A stretch of 64,000 bases of DNA, from positions 937,501 to 1,001,500 of the forward strand of contig NZ_CP092183.1 in the NCBI RefSeq assembly GCF_023499255.1. Reading direction: 5' to 3'. Both the position numbers and the translations under genes were made by a program. This DNA comes from Couchioplanes caeruleus (GTDB lineage: Bacteria; Actinomycetota; Actinomycetes; Mycobacteriales; Micromonosporaceae). The first letter of the stretch is position 1; every line of letters begins with the position of its first letter. The notes under the pieces are model-generated. The model had not been told where the DNA came from, did no database searches, and saw nothing but the letters and a program-made list of their open reading frames with translations. This document shows, piece by piece, positions 1-8,242 of the stretch.

Positions 1-504
1 CACCTGGACGCGTTCGAGTACCTGCAGCGGGAGAACTTCCACTTCACCATCCACGCGGGCGAGGCGTTCGGGCTGCCGTCGATCTGGCAGGCGATCCAGT
101 GGTGCGGCGCGGACCGGCTCGGGCACGGCGTACGCATCGTCGACGACATCACCGCCGGGAAGCTGGGACGGCTGGCGTCGTACGTCCGCGACAAGCGCAT
201 CCCGCTGGAGCTGTGCCCGTCCTCCAACGTGCAGACCGGCGCCGTGGAGTCGATCGCCGACCACCCCATCGGGCTGCTGCGCGACCTCCGCTTCCGCGTC
301 ACGGTCAACACCGACAACCGGTTGATGAGCGGCACCTCGATGTCGCGGGAGATGGCGCTGCTGGTCGAGGCCTTCGGCTGGGGCTGGAGTGAACTGCAGT
401 GGCTGACGATCAACGCGATGAAGTCCGCGTTCATCCCGTACGACGAGCGGCTGGCGATCATCCTCGATGTGATCAAGCCGGCGTACGCGAAGTTGGTCGC
501 CTGA
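1..504 (+). CDS. add: adenosine deaminase, 3' part (5' end outside window)
   Basis: The open frame runs in from the left edge, so only the last 167 residues are present. Adenosine deaminase hydrolyses (deoxy)adenosine to (deoxy)inosine in purine salvage. Family signatures are seen in order: HAGE with the catalytic Glu, [11 protein letters not shown], the strand [11 protein letters not shown], and [14 protein letters not shown] carrying the metal/base-binding Asp. The C-terminus (KPAYAKLVA) is typical of actinobacterial enzymes. It lies upstream of the conservon operon but is separated from it by about 450 bp. Together with upp and deoC further right it suggests a nucleoside-salvage neighbourhood. 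Confidence 0.93.
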   Translation, partial: HLDAFEYLQRENFHFTIHAGEAFGLPSIWQAIQWCGADRLGHGVRIVDDITAGKLGRLASYVRDKRIPLELCPSSNVQTGAVESIADHPIGLLRDLRFRVTVNTDNRLMSGTSMSREMALLVEAFGWGWSELQWLTINAMKSAFIPYDERLAIILDVIKPAYAKLVA

Positions 505-952
505 AGTCCGTTTTGAACGGGCATGAACGACACGTCCGTACTTTCGTCGAGCCGAACTGCCGATTCGGTCAGGCGGCTCGACCGTTCGGTCAGTCTCCTG
601 TCTACAAAAGCTGCATAATCCGGCATCTTGCCTTGCCGTCCGCTCCCGTGCGAGCCATCGTCTGTGCTGCCCGGATCGATGGTGGATCCGGGCAGATCGG
701 CACGCGCGGAGACCCCGCGATGCCGACGGAATCGAGTGACCGTGAGAGATGCGCCCCTATACGAGCAGTGATGACCGACCAGCGATGACGGCGTCTTCGG
801 ACGCGACTTCGCATCACACAAACGGTCCGGGTCAGGCTGCTCTTTCTCTTTGACACTCGTCGTGATGGAATCTCGGGGGCCCGACCCGGTGTGTCGGCCG
901 TGTGCGGTGCCCGGTGATCCGAAGGCCGGGTCCGAAACAGGAGGACGGTGAC
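505..952 (+). promoter_or_regulatory. non-coding leader region of the conservon operon
   Basis: No convincing gene lies in these 448 bases. A direct repeat TTCGGTCAG occurs at 564-572 and 585-593, 21 bp apart, so on the same helix face. It is followed by a possible -10 CATAAT at 614-619. An 11-bp inverted repeat with a 7-nt loop lies at 667-695. A perfect TTGACA is at 850-855 but has no well-spaced -10 partner. These could form an activated promoter and structured leader for the conservon, or the hairpin may end the add transcript. All functional reading is inference. Confidence 0.35.
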
Positions 953-3900
953 GTGAGCAAGCGCCCCAAGACGGCGAACGCGGTCATGTCGCGTCTCCGC
1001 CGGCCGGCCGGTCGGCTGCGGGATCTGCCGATCTGGTCGAAGCTCGGGCTCATCATGCTCGTGCCCACCCTGGCGACGATCATCGTCGGTACCAGCGGCC
1101 TGATCGACCACATCGACGAGGCGAGCAACGCCGAGCGCGCACGCACGCTGGCCGTGCTGTCGCAGGCCGCCGGTGGACTCGTCGACCACCTGCAGAACGA
1201 GCGCGCGTACGGCGTGATGATCGCGACCACCAAGCCGGACACGCCGGACCGCCAGGCGGCGACCCAGGCGTACAACGCCGAGCACCCCAAGGTCGACGCG
1301 GCCAAGCTGCCGTACGCCCAGCAGAAGGCCGCCCTCGACGAGGTGCCCGACCAGGTCGCCACCCTCCTCTCGCGGCTCAACTTCAACCTCGAAGAGCTGC
1401 CCTCCACCCGGAGCCAGACGGCCAACGGCCAGTTCAACCCCAAGGAGGTCGACAGCGCGTACAGCGTCGTGATCAACGACCTGCTGAACGTGCGCGACGC
1501 CTCCGCGCAGCTCGCCCAGGACACCGAGCTCAGCGACCGGCTGCGCGTGGTCGCCGCCGTCGCCCGGGCCAAGGACTACATCTCCCGCCAGCGCGACGTC
1601 GGCCACCGGGTGCTCGGCGAGGGCCGGCTCACCCCCGACCTGCGCCGCGAGCTCCTGCTCACCGACACCGGTTACACGATCGCCGACTCGTCGATGCGCC
1701 AGGTGGCCACCAACGAGGACAAGGCGCTCTTCGACCGCGTCGTCAAGGGCCCCGCCAAGCGCGCCGCGACCAACCTGACCGGCCCGCTGGCCGCGCTGGG
1801 CGCCGACAACATCACGGCGATCCCGTTCGACCGCACCAAGTGGGAAAGCGCGATGGTCGGTTACAACGGCCTGTTCCGCACGGTCGAGACCGATCTCGAC
1901 CAGCAGATCGTGGCCCAGGCCACCGACATCCGCGACCGCGTGCAGCGCCAGGTGTTCATCGAGACCAGCGTCCTGCTCGGCATGCTCCTGCTCGCGATCG
2001 TCTTCGCGTGGATCGTGGCCCGGTCGATGGCCCGCTCGCTGCGCGAGCTGCGCCAGGGCGCCCTGAACGTCGCCCAGTTCGGCCTGCCCCAGGCGGTCGA
2101 GCGGCTGCGTGATCCGGCGCTGACCGGCTCGCTGACCCCGGCGCAAGTGGCCGATCAGGTCGCCGAGCCGCTGCCCGTGCGCAGCCGGGACGAGTTCGGG
2201 CAGGTGACCGAGGCGTTCAACGCGGTCCACCTGGAAGCCGTCCGGACCGCGGCCGAGCAGGCCGCCCTGCGGTCCTCCGTCGCGACGATGTTCGTCAACC
2301 TCGCCCGTCGTTCGCAGATCCTGGTCGACCGGCTCATCGGTCACCTGGACCGGCTGGAGCGCGGCGAGGAGGACCCGGACCGCCTGGCCGAGCTCTTCCA
2401 GCTCGACCACCTCGCGACCCGGATGCGCCGCAACGACGAGAACCTCCTCGTTCTCGCCGGCGCCGACTCCACCCGCGTGCAGCGCGAGCCGGCCGCCCTG
2501 ATCGACGTGCTGCGCGCCGCGCAGTCCGAGGTCGAGCACTACACCCGCATCGAGTTCGGGATGATCGACCGGGACATCGAGGTGTCCGCGCACGCGGTCA
2601 ACGACATGGTCCACCTGGTCGCCGAGCTCTTCGACAACGCGACCGCGTTCTCGCCGCCGAACTCGCACGTCGTGGTCGAGGCGCGCCGCCTCGGCGACGG
2701 CGCGGTGCTCTCGGTCGAGGACCGTGGCATCGGCATCAGCCGCGAGCAGCTGCGCGACCTCAACGAGCGGCTGGCCAACCCGCCCATGGTGGACGTCGCC
2801 GTCTCCCGGATGATGGGCCTCGTCGTGGTCGCCCGCCTGGCCAACCGGCACGGCGTCAAGGTCGAGCTGCGGCCCGCCGACACCGAGCGGGGCACGGTCG
2901 CCGACGTCGGCCTGCCGGCCGGTGTCATGGTGACGGCCGGCTCGGCCGGTCGGCTGCCCAGCAGCGCCGCCCCCACGTCGTTCGGCGGCGCCGACCACCG
3001 GCCCGCCTTCGCCGAGCCGCCGCTGGCGCTCGAGAGCGGCGGCCGTGGCGGCTACCCGGGCGGACGCCCGTTCGACCCGAACCCGCCGATGCCCTCCGGT
3101 GGCATGCTCGGCACGGGCGCGGGCCGCTCGGTGCCGGCCTGGTCCGACCTGACCGGCGCGCCCACCAACGGCTTCGAGCCGGCCAACGGCTTCGGTGGTC
3201 CGTCCAACGGCTTCGGCGGCGGTGCCAACGGCTTCGGTGGCGGCGGCGCCAATGGATTCAGCAACGGCTCCACCGGCGCCAACGGCTTCCACGGCCCGCG
3301 CAGCAACGAGCCGATCCCGCCGCTGCCCCAGTCCGGCCCGCAGGGCTTCGCCGGCAACGACGGGCTGCCGCAGCGCCGCAACGGCGACGGGCCCCGGCCC
3401 GAGGACACGGGAGCCTTCGGGCACACCATCCCGCGCCAGCTGCCGCCCAGCCCCGAGACGCCGAGCCGGTCGCCGTTCGTGCCGCCGGTCTCCGCGCCCC
3501 CCGTCCCGCCGGTCTCCGCGCCGCCGGTGCCGTCCGCGCCGCCGTACGGTGGTGGCCGCCCGGTGTCGTCGCCGCCCGTCTCCGGCCCGCCGACCTCGGC
3601 GCCGCCGAACACGAGCCGCCCGCAGTCGGCCCCGCCGAACGCCGGCCGCCCGCAGTCGGCGCCGCCCGCGTCCCCGCCGGCCTGGCCGCCGGTCTCGGGG
3701 GAGCGTGACCACGGCACCCCGCACGTCCCGGAGAGCCTCGCGGCCGCCCTGGACATGACCGCCGAGCTGCCGCGGTACCGCCCGGAGCGGTCCGGCGCCG
3801 GCCCGCAGCCGCAGGTCGCGCCGCCCACGAACCCGCAGAACGCCACGCCGCCGAGCGAGGCCGAGCGGTCCGCCGCCGCCGCGGCGGCCGCGCACGAGGC

Positions 3901-4624
3901 GGCTGCCCAGCAGGCAGCGGCCGCGCAGGCCACCGCCGCGGCGCAGATCGCGGCCGCACAGGCGGCAGCGCGTCAGCGGGCCAACGGCGACGGGCAGTCG
4001 CAGTTCGCGGACGAGACGATGGAGCTGCCGATCTTCCGGGAGCTCGAGTCGGCCTGGTTCACCACCGCCCGGCCCAGCGAGCCGCGGAAGACCGAGCCGA
4101 AGCCATCGGCCCCGTCCAGCCCCTCGCCGGACGCCGACGTGGTGACCACCCAGCGCTTCTCCACCGGGGAGCCGGCCCGCCAGCCCGGCGTGCCGCAGCA
4201 GGCTCCCTCGCCGGAGACCCGCATCGACCGCGACCCCGCCACGGTGGGTGCGGTCGTGGCGAACGGCTCGGCGGCGAACGGCTCGGCCGGCGTGAACGGC
4301 ACGGCCGACGTCAGCACGGGCAACCCCTGGCAGACCGCGGCCGACGAGGGCTGGCAAGCAGCTCGCAAGGCCGCCGAGATGCCGGTGGAGACGACGACGA
4401 CGGCCGGTCTGCCGCGCCGTACGCCGATGGCACAGCTCGTTCCTGGTGGTGTGGACCGGGCCGAGACCTCCGTACAACGCCGCACCCCCGAGGCGGTTCG
4501 CGGGCTGCTGTCCGCGTACCACCGCGGTGTGCAGCGGGGTCGCACGAAGGATCAATCGACCAACCCGGAGGAGACTCCGGGAGGGCAGCAGTCCTCGCAG
4601 GCTGGCAAGGAGCATGAGGCATGA
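953..4624 (+). CDS. cvnA: conservon sensor histidine kinase-like protein CvnA (NIT-HAMP-HATPase)
   Basis: This is a membrane sensor kinase of the actinobacterial conservon type, 1223 residues. The GTG at 953 is chosen because AGGAGG sits at 939-944, 8 nt upstream. Visible in order are a TM helix (about 31-53), an extracytoplasmic nitrate/nitrite-sensing-like helical domain with an LQNERAYG motif, a second TM helix (about 334-356), HAMP, and an ATPase domain (about 525-655) with the N-box [13 protein letters not shown] and [10 protein letters not shown] Gly/Pro/Asn-rich tail of about 350 residues follows. The last 200 residues form a module ([36 protein letters not shown]) that recurs in the protein at 8243-10570. 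The stop overlaps the next start (ATGA). In conservons, CvnA, B, C and D are thought to form a membrane complex resembling eukaryotic GPCR/G-protein signalling. Confidence 0.93.
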   Translation: MSKRPKTANAVMSRLRRPAGRLRDLPIWSKLGLIMLVPTLATIIVGTSGLIDHIDEASNAERARTLAVLSQAAGGLVDHLQNERAYGVMIATTKPDTPDRQAATQAYNAEHPKVDAAKLPYAQQKAALDEVPDQVATLLSRLNFNLEELPSTRSQTANGQFNPKEVDSAYSVVINDLLNVRDASAQLAQDTELSDRLRVVAAVARAKDYISRQRDVGHRVLGEGRLTPDLRRELLLTDTGYTIADSSMRQVATNEDKALFDRVVKGPAKRAATNLTGPLAALGADNITAIPFDRTKWESAMVGYNGLFRTVETDLDQQIVAQATDIRDRVQRQVFIETSVLLGMLLLAIVFAWIVARSMARSLRELRQGALNVAQFGLPQAVERLRDPALTGSLTPAQVADQVAEPLPVRSRDEFGQVTEAFNAVHLEAVRTAAEQAALRSSVATMFVNLARRSQILVDRLIGHLDRLERGEEDPDRLAELFQLDHLATRMRRNDENLLVLAGADSTRVQREPAALIDVLRAAQSEVEHYTRIEFGMIDRDIEVSAHAVNDMVHLVAELFDNATAFSPPNSHVVVEARRLGDGAVLSVEDRGIGISREQLRDLNERLANPPMVDVAVSRMMGLVVVARLANRHGVKVELRPADTERGTVADVGLPAGVMVTAGSAGRLPSSAAPTSFGGADHRPAFAEPPLALESGGRGGYPGGRPFDPNPPMPSGGMLGTGAGRSVPAWSDLTGAPTNGFEPANGFGGPSNGFGGGANGFGGGGANGFSNGSTGANGFHGPRSNEPIPPLPQSGPQGFAGNDGLPQRRNGDGPRPEDTGAFGHTIPRQLPPSPETPSRSPFVPPVSAPPVPPVSAPPVPSAPPYGGGRPVSSPPVSGPPTSAPPNTSRPQSAPPNAGRPQSAPPASPPAWPPVSGERDHGTPHVPESLAAALDMTAELPRYRPERSGAGPQPQVAPPTNPQNATPPSEAERSAAAAAAAHEAAAQQAAAAQATAAAQIAAAQAAARQRANGDGQSQFADETMELPIFRELESAWFTTARPSEPRKTEPKPSAPSSPSPDADVVTTQRFSTGEPARQPGVPQQAPSPETRIDRDPATVGAVVANGSAANGSAGVNGTADVSTGNPWQTAADEGWQAARKAAEMPVETTTTAGLPRRTPMAQLVPGGVDRAETSVQRRTPEAVRGLLSAYHRGVQRGRTKDQSTNPEETPGGQQSSQAGKEHEA

Positions 4625-5025
4625 CAAGTACGCAGGATCTGGGTTGGCTCCTGGCCAACTTCGCCGACCGCGTCCCCGGGGTTGCGCACGCGATCGCGGT
4701 CTCCGCCGACGGTCTGCTGCTCGCGGCCTCGCGGGACCTTCCCCGGGACCGCGCCGACCAGCTGGCGGCCATCGCCTCCGGCCTGGTCAGCCTGACCCAG
4801 GGCGCCGCGCGGTGCTTCGAGGGCGGCGCGGTGCTGCAGACGGTCGTCGAGATGGACAACGGGTTCCTCTTCCTGATGTCGATCTCGGATGGCTCGTCGT
4901 TCGCCGTCCTCGCGGCCCGCAGCTGCGACGTCGGACAGGTGGGCTACGAGATGGCGCTCCTGGTGGACCGCGTGGGCGAGGCCCTGACGCCGGCTCCGCG
5001 CTCGGCGGCCGGAGTGCTCGGCTGA
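4621..5025 (+). CDS. cvnB: roadblock/LC7 domain protein CvnB
   Basis: A 134-residue protein with the single roadblock/LC7 fold seen in conservon B proteins. It starts [20 protein letters not shown], followed by the characteristic [19 protein letters not shown] strand-turn. It overlaps cvnA by 4 nt (ATGA), so translation is probably coupled. Roadblock proteins bind and regulate small GTPases; the expected partner is the GTPase at 5473-6081, with CvnA and CvnC in the same complex. The length is normal for the family. Confidence 0.93.
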   Translation: MTSTQDLGWLLANFADRVPGVAHAIAVSADGLLLAASRDLPRDRADQLAAIASGLVSLTQGAARCFEGGAVLQTVVEMDNGFLFLMSISDGSSFAVLAARSCDVGQVGYEMALLVDRVGEALTPAPRSAAGVLG

Positions 5026-5111
5026 ACGGATTGCCTACCGGATCCGTCCGGTATCTGTCCAAAACCTTGACAACACGAGACACTTCTATGGGCCGAGGGA
5101 TGGGGTGAGCG
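5026..5111 (+). promoter_or_regulatory. cvnB-cvnC gap with hairpin and possible internal promoter
   Basis: An 86-bp gap interrupts an otherwise tightly packed operon. It contains a 7-bp inverted repeat with a 4-nt loop at 5036-5053 and a perfect -35-like TTGACA at 5067-5072. A weak TATGGG follows at 5087-5092, but the 14-bp spacing is short. It may be an attenuating hairpin followed by a secondary promoter for cvnC-cvnD. Confidence 0.3.
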
Positions 5112-5492
5112 GTGACGATGCCCGAACGCGATGAGCCGACCGGCGCACTGGTCAGACCGTACGCCGTGACCCGTGGCCGGACCCGGCCCAGGCTTGAGAT
5201 AGCGCTGGAAGCGCTCGTAGAGACCACCGTCCGCGGCCGTTCCACCGGGCCGGGCAGGGGCGGGAGCGAACACCAGTACATCGCGGCGATGTGCGACGGC
5301 GGCAGAGTTCAGTCGCTGGCCGAGATCGCCGCACGCATGCAACTACCGCTCGGGGTGGCTCGGGTGATCGTCGCCGACATGGCGCACGACGGCCTGGTGG
5401 CAGTTTACGAGCCGACGTCGCTGGAGGACGAGAACGATGCGGTGGGTACGGAACTGCTGGAAAGGGTGCTGAGTGGACTTCGCAGGCTCTGA
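5112..5492 (+). CDS. cvnC: DUF742 family protein CvnC
   Basis: A 126-residue protein of the DUF742 family, the third conservon component. It has a basic N-terminal stretch (RPYAVTRGRTRP), then a winged-helix-like region that aligns with the family (CDGGRVQSLAEIAARMQLPLGVARVIVADMA, given here only for its SLAEIAA and LGVARV cores), ending ELLERVLSGLRRL. The start is GTG at 5112, after a G-rich stretch. The 3' end overlaps the GTPase gene by 20 nt. It is presumed to couple the receptor kinase to the GTPase; the molecular role is not established by sequence. Confidence 0.9.
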   Translation: MTMPERDEPTGALVRPYAVTRGRTRPRLEIALEALVETTVRGRSTGPGRGGSEHQYIAAMCDGGRVQSLAEIAARMQLPLGVARVIVADMAHDGLVAVYEPTSLEDENDAVGTELLERVLSGLRRL

Positions 5493-6081
5493 CATGTCGC
5501 GCCGGCCGACCGCCGGGCGCGTGACATCGGCGAAGATTGTCATCGCCGGTGGGTTCGGCGTCGGTAAGACGACGCTGGTGGGGTCCGTTTCTGAGATCAC
5601 CCCGCTGACCACTGAGGCGATCATGACCTCCGCCGGTGTGGGCGTCGACGACAACCGGCAGGTGCCGGGGAAGACGACGACCACGGTGGCGATGGACTTC
5701 GGCCGCATCAGCATCGACCGGGACCTGATCCTGTACCTGTTCGGCACGCCGGGCCAGACGCGTTTCTGGTTCATGTGGGACGAGCTGGTCCGGGGCGCCA
5801 TCGGTGCGGTGGTCATGGTGGACACGCGTCGGCTCGCCGACTGCTTCGCCGCCATCGACTTCTTCGAGCATCGGCGGCTGCCGTACCTGGTCGCCATCAA
5901 CTGCTTCGACGGCATGCAGTACCACAACGCCCAGGACGTCCGCGACGCGCTCGCGATCTCCAGCGACGTACCCGTGGTGAGCTGCGACGCCCGCAACCGG
6001 GAGTCGACGAAGAACGTACTCATCTCGCTCGTCGAGTACGTCCTCACCATGCGCCGCTCGCGCGCGGTAGCACCGGCCTGA
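5473..6081 (+). CDS. cvnD: conservon small GTP-binding protein CvnD
   Basis: A 202-residue GTPase of the MglA/Ras-like conservon D type. The P-loop GGFGVGKTTLVGS, a switch region with KTTTTVAMDFGRI, and the G3-like LFGTPGQTRFWFMWDEL are seen. A degenerate G4 (AINCFD, in place of NKxD) and a G5-like SCDARN follow, as usual for this family. It starts at GTG 5473 inside the end of cvnC, which indicates coupling. No cytochrome P450 gene, often present as a fifth conservon member, follows. The operon ends at a strong hairpin terminator immediately downstream. Confidence 0.92.
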   Translation: MDFAGSDMSRRPTAGRVTSAKIVIAGGFGVGKTTLVGSVSEITPLTTEAIMTSAGVGVDDNRQVPGKTTTTVAMDFGRISIDRDLILYLFGTPGQTRFWFMWDELVRGAIGAVVMVDTRRLADCFAAIDFFEHRRLPYLVAINCFDGMQYHNAQDVRDALAISSDVPVVSCDARNRESTKNVLISLVEYVLTMRRSRAVAPA

Positions 6082-6091
6082 CCCGTCGTCG

Positions 6092-6124
6092 AAAGTCCCG
6101 CTCTGTCCGACAGAGCGGGACTTT
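6092..6124 (+). terminator. intrinsic terminator after the conservon operon
   Basis: A perfect 15-bp stem (AAAGTCCCGCTCTGT, 6092-6106, pairing with 6110-6124) with a 3-nt loop lies 10 nt after the cvnD stop. The descending arm ends in CTTTT. It is the cleanest terminator hairpin in the window. Confidence 0.9.
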
Positions 6125-6662
6125 TGCGTGCCCCGACCGGCCTCGCACCTTCCCGCCGCCTCCCGCGGGCGGGCTTCCCGTCGCTCCAGCGGACGACTGC
6201 CCGGCGGCCGGCGCTCGTCCGCTCGTCGGGCCCGGTGCTCTGGTCGTGGCGATCCCCCACCCCTGCGGAGCCGGGTCGCCTCGTCCCGCTCGGGCCCTCG
6301 GCGGCTGCGGTGTCACGCGTCGCGGGCGCCGGGTCGCCTCGTCGGGCTCGGTCCCTCGGCGGCTGCGGTGTCACACGTCGCGGGGCCGTGTCGCTTCGTC
6401 CGCTCACTGGCTGTGACGGCGGCACATCTCGCGGCTCTCTGCGGCGCGCTTGGGCTGCGGCAGCGTTCGCCGGACGGCCGCCCAGGCCCGTCATAGCCCC
6501 TCAGGCGCCCGCGAGCGCTTGACGCCGCCGGGGGGGCCGCCGCCCGGCCCTTCGGCGGTCCTTGCCCCGCTGAGGCTGTTGCCGTCCCACCGGATGGACG
6601 AGCCAGAACACGTCTTACCGGCAAGTCCCGGCAATCATCACATTGAGATAGCTCGATGTCTC
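6125..6662. repeat. non-coding gap with 57-58-bp imperfect tandem repeat
   Basis: No credible gene was seen. Two copies of a 58-bp unit start at 6273 and 6331, with a more decayed third copy from 6388. Each contains GGTCGCCTCGTC followed by CTCGGCGGCTGCGGTGTCAC. The rest is low-complexity GC-rich sequence. The repeats are contiguous, with no unique spacers. Confidence 0.6.
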
Positions 6663-6668
6663 TAGCCT
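6663..6668 (+). promoter_or_regulatory. -10 box TAGCCT, leaderless promoter of the CBM2 gene
   Basis: TAGCCT ends 6 nt before ATG 6675 and no ribosome-binding site is present. This matches the leaderless pattern repeated throughout the window. A TTGAGA at 6643-6648 may serve as -35, with a short 14-bp spacer. Confidence 0.55.
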
Positions 6669-6674
6669 GTGGGC

Positions 6675-7616
6675 ATGAACCCTCTGCCCTGGCTGGCCGC
6701 CCTGCTGACCGTGCTGATCCCCGCGCCGGCGTTCGCGACCCCGCCCGTACCGCCGACGGTCCGCGCCGACCTCCAGCGGACGGTGTTCAACAATGACCAG
6801 GTCGCCGGGTACCGCGTACACAACGACTCGCCCGTCACCGTGACCGGCTGGCGGCTGGAATTCGACCTGCCCGCCGACACCACCATCGCGACCAGCTGGA
6901 ACGGCCGCTTCGCGCGTATCGGCAACCACGTGACCGTACAACCCGAGTCGTGGAACGCGACGCTCGTTCCGGGCGGCTCCGTCGACCTCGGCTGGTACGC
7001 CAACGGCACCGGCGAACCGGCGAACTGCCGCGTCAACGGCCAGCCCTGCGACGGCCGATGGCCCGACGAGACCGACCCCACCCGCCCGTCGCCGCTGACC
7101 ATCGACACCAACGGCGGAGTCACCCTGCACTGGGCGGCCTCCACCGACGACCGCCAACTGCGCCACTACGAGGTGTACGAGAGCGGCACGCTGCTGACCA
7201 CCACCACGGACACCAGCTACGTCTTCCACACCGGCCCCGCGCTGCCGCCCCGGGTCTACGTCTTCCGCGTACGGGCCATCGACGCGGCGGGCAACTACTC
7301 GGCGAGCGCGTACGCGTTCCTGGGCACACCCCAGCTGTCCCCGCCCCCGGCCCCCGGCCGCCTGGCAATCACCCCGGCCGCGGCCCCCGGCACCCAGCGA
7401 CTCACCTGGGACCAGCCACTCCCGCCGCCGGTCGGCCCCGCACCTGTGATCGCGGGCTACGAGGTGTCGCTGGACGGCACCCCGGTAGCCGTCACAGGTG
7501 CCCTGCGGTACGTCGCACCAGTCCCGCCGGCGGGCGAACACACCTGGTCGGTACGCGCAATCGACGCACTGGACCGGCTCTCGGACCCGGGCCGGCTGAC
7601 CCAGACGGTCAGCTGA
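6675..7616 (+). CDS. secreted CBM2 and fibronectin type III protein without catalytic domain
   Basis: A 313-residue exported protein. The signal peptide (MNPLPWLAALLTVLIPAPAFA) probably ends near residue 21. Residues about 30-118 look like a family 2 carbohydrate-binding module: VTGWRLEFDLP, TSWNGRF, ESWNATLVPGGS, then NCRVNGQPCDG, with Trp residues where cellulose/chitin-binding CBM2s place them. Two fibronectin type III-like domains follow (about 133-215 and 220-313). There is no glycosidase or oxidase domain, so it may anchor or target something to polysaccharide, or be a structural remnant. The start could also be GTG 6669; ATG 6675 is preferred by -10 spacing. Confidence 0.82.
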   Translation: MNPLPWLAALLTVLIPAPAFATPPVPPTVRADLQRTVFNNDQVAGYRVHNDSPVTVTGWRLEFDLPADTTIATSWNGRFARIGNHVTVQPESWNATLVPGGSVDLGWYANGTGEPANCRVNGQPCDGRWPDETDPTRPSPLTIDTNGGVTLHWAASTDDRQLRHYEVYESGTLLTTTTDTSYVFHTGPALPPRVYVFRVRAIDAAGNYSASAYAFLGTPQLSPPPAPGRLAITPAAAPGTQRLTWDQPLPPPVGPAPVIAGYEVSLDGTPVAVTGALRYVAPVPPAGEHTWSVRAIDALDRLSDPGRLTQTVS

Positions 7617-8242
7617 CGGCTCAACGCCGCGTCGGCCCGGGCGGGCGGTGGGCGCCGCCGGCGGGTAGGCAGGGCCGGGCCGTCGGCAGGTCGCTACGGA
7701 CGGGCGGCAGAGCTGACCGGTGGGCGGTCCCCCGCAGATAAGCCCGCCCGGATGTGGTGGGCCGGCGCCCGAGGCGCAAGCGGTGGCCGGACCCGGGCCA
7801 GACGCGGCAGCCGGGCCCAGACCGGACCCGAGCCGGACCGGACCCGGGAACCGGACCCAGAGCCGGACCGGGACGCCCAGGTCGGGCTCGGGGCCGGAGG
7901 CGCACGCCGGGCCCAGGGCCAGACGCGCACGCCGGGCCCAGGGCCGGATGCGTAAGTCGGGTCGAGGGCCGGATGCGCACGCCGGGCGCGGTGTGGCAGA
8001 CGCGGCGGGCAGGCCCGGTTGGCCAGCCCCCGTGGGCGTGGCCACGCGGCCGGGCCGTGGGCAGGCCTGGGCAGGTACGCACGGGCAGGCTCATGGAGCC
8101 GGCAGGGGAGCAGCTTGCCGGCACCGACGACAAAAGCCAGCAGTCAGCCAGCTGAGGACGCGCCGGTGGAGGTCACGCGGCGCCCGGATTCACCGGCAAA
8201 TACGCACAGGCACGACCGGCGGGGGCGACCCGGCCGGAGAGA
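7617..8242. repeat. non-coding gap with 25-bp tandem repeat array
   Basis: No gene is supported in these 626 bases. Between about 7875 and 7990 there are nearly five copies of a 25-bp unit. Copies at 7900-7924, 7925-7949 and 7950-7974 share the CGGGCCCAGGGCC-type core, with related flanking copies. Upstream (7780-7870) is a more degenerate run of GACCCGG/GCCGGACC motifs. The array has no unique spacers and lies between two convergent genes. Confidence 0.6.

Noticed and set aside
602..4627. Very long open frame on the minus strand opposite cvnA
   Set aside because: Its translation is Arg/Gly/Val-rich with no family motifs, the typical antisense shadow of a high-GC gene; cvnA has domains, a ribosome-binding site and operon context.
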